The translations under genes were made by a program, and so were the position numbers. A model generated the notes under the pieces. It was given only the letters and a program-made list of their open reading frames with translations. It did no database searches and had not been told where the DNA came from. This document shows positions 31,969-36,091 of a stretch of 36,091 nucleotides of DNA, one piece after another (position 1 is the stretch's first letter; each line of letters begins with the position of its first letter). The stretch is taken from assembly GCA_012519555.1 (NCBI GenBank), contig JAAYPY010000027.1:1-36091 (forward strand), in the 5' to 3' direction. Source of the DNA: Tissierellia bacterium (GTDB taxonomy: Bacteria; Bacillota; Clostridia; Tissierellales; Sedimentibacteraceae).

Positions 31969-33066
31969 ATGGATAAAAATATATTAATAACCACCGCTCC
32001 CTTTGGAAACGGTCATAAAATGGTTGCAACTGCAATAAAAAATGCATTTATTAAAAAGGGTTATAACAATGTGGTGGTTGTAGATTTGTTTACGGAAACA
32101 CATCCGAAAGTCACTGAAGCCATAAAAAAGGCATACATTAAAAGCTATGATTTTGGAAAAGCTTATTCAAAGCTTTATTTTGGCTCGGAAAAACTTACGG
32201 ATAAGCCTGTAGTAGAATTATACAGGAATTTTGGATATAGAAAATTAAAGAATATTTCTGAAGTATTTAAACCCCATGTAATAATTAACACTTTCCCCAT
32301 ATTGGCATCATTGAAGCTGAAAAATAACCAAGGCATGAATATACCGGTTTTCAATATAGTAACCGACTATTATGCTCATAAACTTTGGATAAGCAAAGAA
32401 ATTGACAAGTTTTATATTGCAACTGATGAGCTGCAGGAGGAATTCAAAAAGATGAATATCCCACCGGAAAAAATTGTTGTTTCGGGAATACCTATAAGAG
32501 ACGCTTTCGAAGAAATAGAAAATATATCAAAACTCCATACCAAGTACAATTTTAAAAGAGGGAAAAGAATAATACTTATAAATTCTGGGGCATTTGGTGT
32601 GTTCAGGGATATAAAAAAGGTATGCAGAGAATTATGCAAACATAAAAACATACAGGTTGCGGTAGTTTGCGGAAATAATATCTTTTTGAAGCTGAAATTA
32701 GAATCTTTAGGCCTCAGAAATTTAAGGGTATTCGGGTTTGTTGAAGATATCCATGAACTGTACAAAATTGCTTGCTGTATGATAACCAAGCCGGGAGGTA
32801 TTACACTGACAGAAGCCTTGTCCGTTCAGCTGCCTCTCATTATAATTAAGCCGGTACCCGGTCAGGAAAAGGAAAATGCCTTGTATTTTGAAAGAAAAGG
32901 TGCCGCAATCATAGCCTATAATTCCTATCAAATTGTAAACAGCACTGTTGATTTAATAAATAATCCCGAGCTTTTGTCTGCTATGCGCAAAAACATGAAG
33001 AAGATGTACAATAAATCTTCATCCGAGAGAATTGTGGAAGATGTGCTGGGAAGTTTAAAAGTATAG
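31969..33066 (+). CDS. GT28/MGDG-synthase-type glycosyltransferase (UgtP-like)
   Basis: 365 residues. The N-terminal domain opens with ILITTAPFGNGHKMVATAIKNAF, the Gly-His loop typical of MGDG synthase and processive diacylglycerol glucosyltransferases. The C-terminal domain has ILINSGAFGVFRDI, VFGFVEDIHELYKIACCMITKPGGITLTEAL and VPGQEKENALYFERKGAA, which form the nucleotide-sugar site. By family it adds glucose or galactose to diacylglycerol at the inner leaflet, making membrane glycolipid or lipoteichoic-acid anchor; the precise sugar is not known. GGAGG lies 4-5 nt before the ATG. It is monocistronic. Confidence 0.87.
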   Translation: MDKNILITTAPFGNGHKMVATAIKNAFIKKGYNNVVVVDLFTETHPKVTEAIKKAYIKSYDFGKAYSKLYFGSEKLTDKPVVELYRNFGYRKLKNISEVFKPHVIINTFPILASLKLKNNQGMNIPVFNIVTDYYAHKLWISKEIDKFYIATDELQEEFKKMNIPPEKIVVSGIPIRDAFEEIENISKLHTKYNFKRGKRIILINSGAFGVFRDIKKVCRELCKHKNIQVAVVCGNNIFLKLKLESLGLRNLRVFGFVEDIHELYKIACCMITKPGGITLTEALSVQLPLIIIKPVPGQEKENALYFERKGAAIIAYNSYQIVNSTVDLINNPELLSAMRKNMKKMYNKSSSERIVEDVLGSLKV

Positions 33067-33084
33067 GGACACACTAAGTGTCCC
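33066..33084. repeat. GGGACAC-actaa-GTGTCCC palindrome, copy 6
   Basis: A perfect 7-bp stem between two convergent genes; the cleanest member of the GGGACA hairpin family in the window. Confidence 0.75.
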
Positions 33085-33088
33085 ACAT

Positions 33089-33544
33089 CTATTCCTTTTT
33101 ATTGGACATATATTCTCTTAAAACCTTATACAGGCATTTTTTAAAGTTTTCATCTTGTTCTTTTCTTCTTTTGGATGGTCCCTTGGTTTTTCCGCCTTGT
33201 TTCCTTATTCTTTCGCTTATATATCTGGATTGAAGCAAGGTGTCAATATTATTCTTATTAATAAAAAAACCTGCTGTATGAATGATTGCCAAAGCTTTTC
33301 CCAAAAGAAGGCTTGCAAGCCCGTAATCTTGAGTTATTAATATATCCCCCTTCCTAAATATTTGAACTATTTTATAATCGACGGACTCCCTTCCTTGTTC
33401 TACAACTATAACTTCAAAGTCGCTGACAATGTAATGGTCAATGTCTGACACAATTATCAAGCCTACTCCAAAATCCTTGGCTGCTTTTTCACATATTTCT
33501 CTTACCTTCTGGGGGCATGCATCTCCATCTATAATAATTCGCAT
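33089..33544 (-). CDS. YaiI/YqxD family protein (DUF188, UPF0178)
   Basis: 151 residues, full family length. Markers are IIIDGDACPQKVREI at the N terminus, GRESVDYKIVQIFRKGDILITQDYGLASLLLGK, and the basic segment RIRKQGGKTKGPSKRRKEQD near the C terminus. The fold is related to PIN-like nuclease domains, with acidic residues at D7/D9 and in the QDYGLA motif, but a function is not established. AAGGAG lies 6 nt before the ATG. Confidence 0.92.
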   Translation of the reverse strand: MRIIIDGDACPQKVREICEKAAKDFGVGLIIVSDIDHYIVSDFEVIVVEQGRESVDYKIVQIFRKGDILITQDYGLASLLLGKALAIIHTAGFFINKNNIDTLLQSRYISERIRKQGGKTKGPSKRRKEQDENFKKCLYKVLREYMSNKKE

Positions 33545-33622
33545 GAAAAACTCCTTTTTTAATTAAGTTATGATATTATATCTGTATTTGTTAAAGAAAT
33601 GCAATTTATTTTTGAATATAAG

Positions 33623-33660
33623 AATCCGCCTGAATAATCTCTTATTCAGGCGGATTTTTC
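33623..33660. terminator. Strong hairpin terminator
   Basis: AATCCGCCTGAATAA-tctc-TTATTCAGGCGGATT is a perfect 15-bp stem with TTTTTC on plus and TTCTTATATTC on minus. It ends the minus-strand TRAP operon and separates it from the DUF188 gene. Confidence 0.85.
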
Positions 33661-33666
33661 AATAGT

Positions 33667-34930
33667 TTATAGTATTAATGACGGTATGAAAAGCGGCAGG
33701 TATATATAAATGAAGTATACTATTATCAAGCCTATAAGATAGGGCACAACCTTTTTGGCTATTCTTTCAATGGGCATTCCAGTTATTGAAGATGCCACAA
33801 AAAGGTCGATGGCAACAGGCGGCGTAATCATACCGATTGCAATACCGATTGTGAATATCAAACCAAAGTGAATAAGGTCAATACCAAGCATTTTTACAAG
33901 GGGAAGGAATACCGGAGTAATAAGTATGATAGCCGAGGATGTTTCCATAAAAACACCGGCAATCAGTATTATAACAGCCATCAAAAATAGTATAATATAC
34001 TTGTTGCTTGAGATTGAAAGCACTGCCTGAGCAATTGCCTCCGGTATCTGCCAGTTGGCAAGAGCCCATCCGAAAACACCGCTGCATGCTATTATTGTCA
34101 TGATAATTGCAGAAGTCTTTCCGCTGCCAAGCATTATCTGGCCAAGCTCTTTAAGAGTCAAATCCTTGTATATAAACATTGAAGCAAACATGGAATATAC
34201 CACGGCAACACCGGCGGCTTCAGATGGAGTGAAGTATCCGGAAAATATGCCGCCGAGGATAATAAGCGGCATTATCAATGCCCAAACAGCCTTCTTTAAG
34301 GTCTCAACCATATATTTGAATTCAAATGCCCTTCCGTCCGGGTAATTGAATTTTTTGGCCTCAAAAAGGGAAATTGCAATTAATATGCCCCCCATCATGA
34401 AACCGGGAAAGAAACCATTCTTGAATAATCTAGTTACACTTTGTTCGGCTATTACAGCATATAGAACCATGGGAACAGACGGAGGAATAACAACTCCGAT
34501 ACACCCTCCTGAAGCTATTAAGGCAGCCGCACGATCTACCTCGTACCCCCTTTTTTTCAAGTTCAGGAAGCATGGATGTTCCAACTGCTGCAGTAGTTGC
34601 AGCTCCTGAGCCGGATATAGCTGCAAAGAACATGGACGCCAATACGGAAACCGCCGATAGTCCTCCCTTAATTTTGCCTATACATGCTTCTGCAAATGCA
34701 ACCAGCATTTTTGACATTTCTCCCCTAGCAAGCAAATCCCCTGCCAAAATGAAGAAAGGTATTGCAACCAATGAAAATGAATCCGAAGAAGCAAACAAAC
34801 GCTGTACCACTATCAAAAGGTTTACATCTCCTATTATCAATACGACTACGCCGGCAACAGCAACAGAAAATGCAATGGGGACACCTAATGCAAGACATCC
34901 TAAAAAGGTTAAAAGAAGTATACTACCCAT
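33667..34930 (-). pseudogene. dctM: TRAP transporter large membrane subunit DctM, frameshifted
   Basis: Two overlapping ORFs (34430-34930 and 33667-34626) together make one 421-residue DctM, the normal length. The first gives the N-terminal half to SGSGAATTAAVGTSMLPELEKKG; the second resumes with YEVDRAAALIASGGCIGVVIPPSVPM and runs to the C terminus. The break is at an A7G5 run on the coding strand (plus 34546-34557): one base too many shifts the frame by +1. Both halves keep family sequence, so loss is recent or an artefact of base calling. The ATG shares one base with the dctQ stop (TAATG). In the intact family, DctM is the 12-helix channel for a small organic acid driven by Na+. If the indel is real, the transporter is inactive. 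Confidence 0.88.
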
Positions 34931-35424
34931 TATTCTGCCACCTCCCTAGTAACTAAAATTTCAAAAATTGCATTTAGGGCGTGAAGAAGCATTACTCCGC
35001 ATCCGATTGGAATTGCCATATACATTAAATTCATTCTAATGCCCAAGGCAGGTGAGCTTTGCGCTCCTTGTTTCATCATGTAGATTAGGCCATAATAAAC
35101 TGCAATAATGAAAAATGCAATGCAAATCAGGTGTACAAGTATCTTTACATATTTATTTGACTTACCCTTAAATTTATCCTGAATGAAGGACACATTAATG
35201 TGCCCTCCTCTTTTATAAACACACCCTGCTCCTATGAAGGTTGACCATACAAGCAAATATCTTGTTAATTCTTCACTCCATGCAAGAGCAGTGAAGAATA
35301 CTCTGGCTATTATTTGAAGGCTTGTAAAGAATACCATCCCTACCATAGTCAGTATTAAGAGGCCGCAGCCAATCTTATCTACAAAGTCGCTTGCTTTTTT
35401 TATTACCTTAGCAATGACAACCAC
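34930..35424 (-). CDS. dctQ: TRAP transporter small membrane subunit DctQ
   Basis: 164 residues with four hydrophobic helices, beginning GCGLLILTMVGMVFFTSLQIIARVFF. The DctQ hallmark WSEELTRYLLVWSTFIGAG is near residue 50. It pairs with DctM. The start is uncertain: the GTG at 35424 overlaps the strong GGAGG itself, and no other ATG, GTG or TTG is in frame nearby. An ATT at 35415 has ideal spacing of 8 nt, so a rare ATT start giving 161 residues is possible. It sits between the binding-protein gene and dctM. Confidence 0.88.
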   Translation of the reverse strand: MVVIAKVIKKASDFVDKIGCGLLILTMVGMVFFTSLQIIARVFFTALAWSEELTRYLLVWSTFIGAGCVYKRGGHINVSFIQDKFKGKSNKYVKILVHLICIAFFIIAVYYGLIYMMKQGAQSSPALGIRMNLMYMAIPIGCGVMLLHALNAIFEILVTREVAE

Positions 35425-35449
35425 CTCCTATTAACAATAAGTGACTTAA

Positions 35450-36091
35450 TTACTTAATTGCTTCATTTATTTTTGTCAGGTATTCGCTGTATTGCGAATA
35501 TTGTTCATATACCGGTTGTACCGCTTGTCTGAAGCTCTCCAAATCCGGTTCTTCTATAACTTCCATGCCGTTTGCTTTAAGGTCTGCAATTTGAGCCGCT
35601 TCATTTTCTGCAACCCATGCTCTTTCATATTCTGCCGCTTCCTGAGCTGATTGAATAAATATCTCCTGTACATCAGCCGGAAGACTGTTGAATTTTTCTT
35701 CGCTGAATGTTATAACAGCTGCTGCATATGCATGTCTTGTCAAGGTAACATGTTTTTGTGAATCCCACATTTTATATGCATGAATAACATTTACCGGGTT
35801 TTCCTGTCCTTGTATTGTACCCTGCTGCAGGGCGGTAAGTGCTTCAGTCCATGCCATAGGCACAGCATTTACACCCATTGCCTTAAATGCAGCTATATAA
35901 ACTTCATTTTCCATTACACGAACCTTTAAATCCTTAATATCCTCAGCATTTTGTACAGGTCGAACACTATTTGTTAAATTACGGAACCCTCTTTCTGCAA
36001 AGGCAAGTCCTTTAAGGTCGTGATCTTCAAGCTTAGAGAGAATTTCCTTTCCGATTTCGCCGTCAAGGACCTTGTAAGCGGAAGCGTTGTC
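35450..36091 (-). CDS. dctP: TRAP transporter solute-binding protein DctP (5' truncated by window)
   Basis: The track starts it at 35914, but the frame stays open to the window edge (reading DNASAYKVLDGEIG at the edge), so the true start and signal peptide are outside. Visible family features are GFRNLTNSVRPV and the ligand-binding arginine region DLKVRVMENEVY. AWTEALTALQQGTIQGQENPVNVI, the highly conserved DctP stretch, and a helical C terminus follow. It binds a carboxylate outside the cell and delivers it to DctQM. The exact substrate (C4-dicarboxylate, sialic-type or other) cannot be told. Confidence 0.93.
   Translation of the reverse strand, partial: DNASAYKVLDGEIGKEILSKLEDHDLKGLAFAERGFRNLTNSVRPVQNAEDIKDLKVRVMENEVYIAAFKAMGVNAVPMAWTEALTALQQGTIQGQENPVNVIHAYKMWDSQKHVTLTRHAYAAAVITFSEEKFNSLPADVQEIFIQSAQEAAEYERAWVAENEAAQIADLKANGMEVIEEPDLESFRQAVQPVYEQYSQYSEYLTKINEAIK

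Noticed and set aside
34540-34560. Programmed -1 ribosomal frameshift at A_AAA_AAG in dctM
   Set aside because: The heptamer is in the right phase, but a -1 shift soon meets a TAG stop. Joining the two halves needs +1, so a classic -1 site does not explain the split.

Overview
The window looks like chromosome of a low-GC, anaerobic, spore-forming member of the Clostridia. The gene mix resembles Sedimentibacter or Tissierellales relatives, but that placement is an inference from memory, not a search. Supporting signs are the A+T-rich sequence, T-box leaders on three genes or operons, a GerMN-type lipoprotein, a glycyl-radical hydroxyproline dehydratase, an iron-only-hydrogenase-system regulator and a probable selenoprotein. 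I see no transposase, integrase, CRISPR array or phage gene, so this is core chromosome rather than an island.

Layout. 1-1709: 3' part of a sigma-54 activator. 1751-4097 (minus): glutamyl-tRNA synthetase, tRNA-Glu(CUC) and a GNAT protein. 4265-7447 (plus): a leader with an attenuator-like hairpin switch, a TM1266-type hydrogenase-system regulator, a three-gene ABC importer and a HesB-like gene with an in-frame TGA that is probably selenocysteine; the ORF track misses this last gene. 7525-8313: small membrane or unknown proteins and a bidirectional terminator. 8327-12709 (minus): tldE, tldD, tyrS and a Tyr T-box. 12837-15530 (plus): a secreted CAP-domain protein and a purine permease. 15535-15987: a dense TTGCA-motif region in front of a 50-residue four-cysteine protein. 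16143-20272 (minus): an FMN-dependent 2-hydroxyacid dehydrogenase, valS and a Val T-box. 20351-25471 (plus): a DegV protein, a cobalamin riboswitch, btuFCD and a GerMN lipoprotein. 25533-27331 (minus): cysE, cysK and a Cys T-box. 27405-31859 (minus): hydroxyproline dehydratase hypD, its activase, a Nudix hydrolase and a Gdt1/UPF0016 transporter, tightly coupled. 31969-33066 (plus): a GT28-type glycosyltransferase. 33089-33544 (minus): a DUF188 protein. 33667-36091 (minus): a TRAP transporter whose large membrane gene is frameshifted.

How the genes work together. The T-boxes tie tyrS, valS and cysK-cysE to uncharged tRNA. The specifier triplets TAC, GTA and TGC can be read directly and agree with the genes. 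Cobalamin import is under a B12 riboswitch. HypD with its activase dehydrates trans-4-hydroxyproline to pyrroline-5-carboxylate, feeding proline-based Stickland metabolism; no P5C reductase gene is present here. The most interesting unit is 4265-7447, where a hydrogenase-linked regulator, an importer of unknown substrate and a selenocysteine HesB-like protein lie in series behind a hairpin switch and a Rex-like dyad. Several intergenic spaces carry short GGGACA...TGTCCC hairpins that look like one dispersed repeat family.
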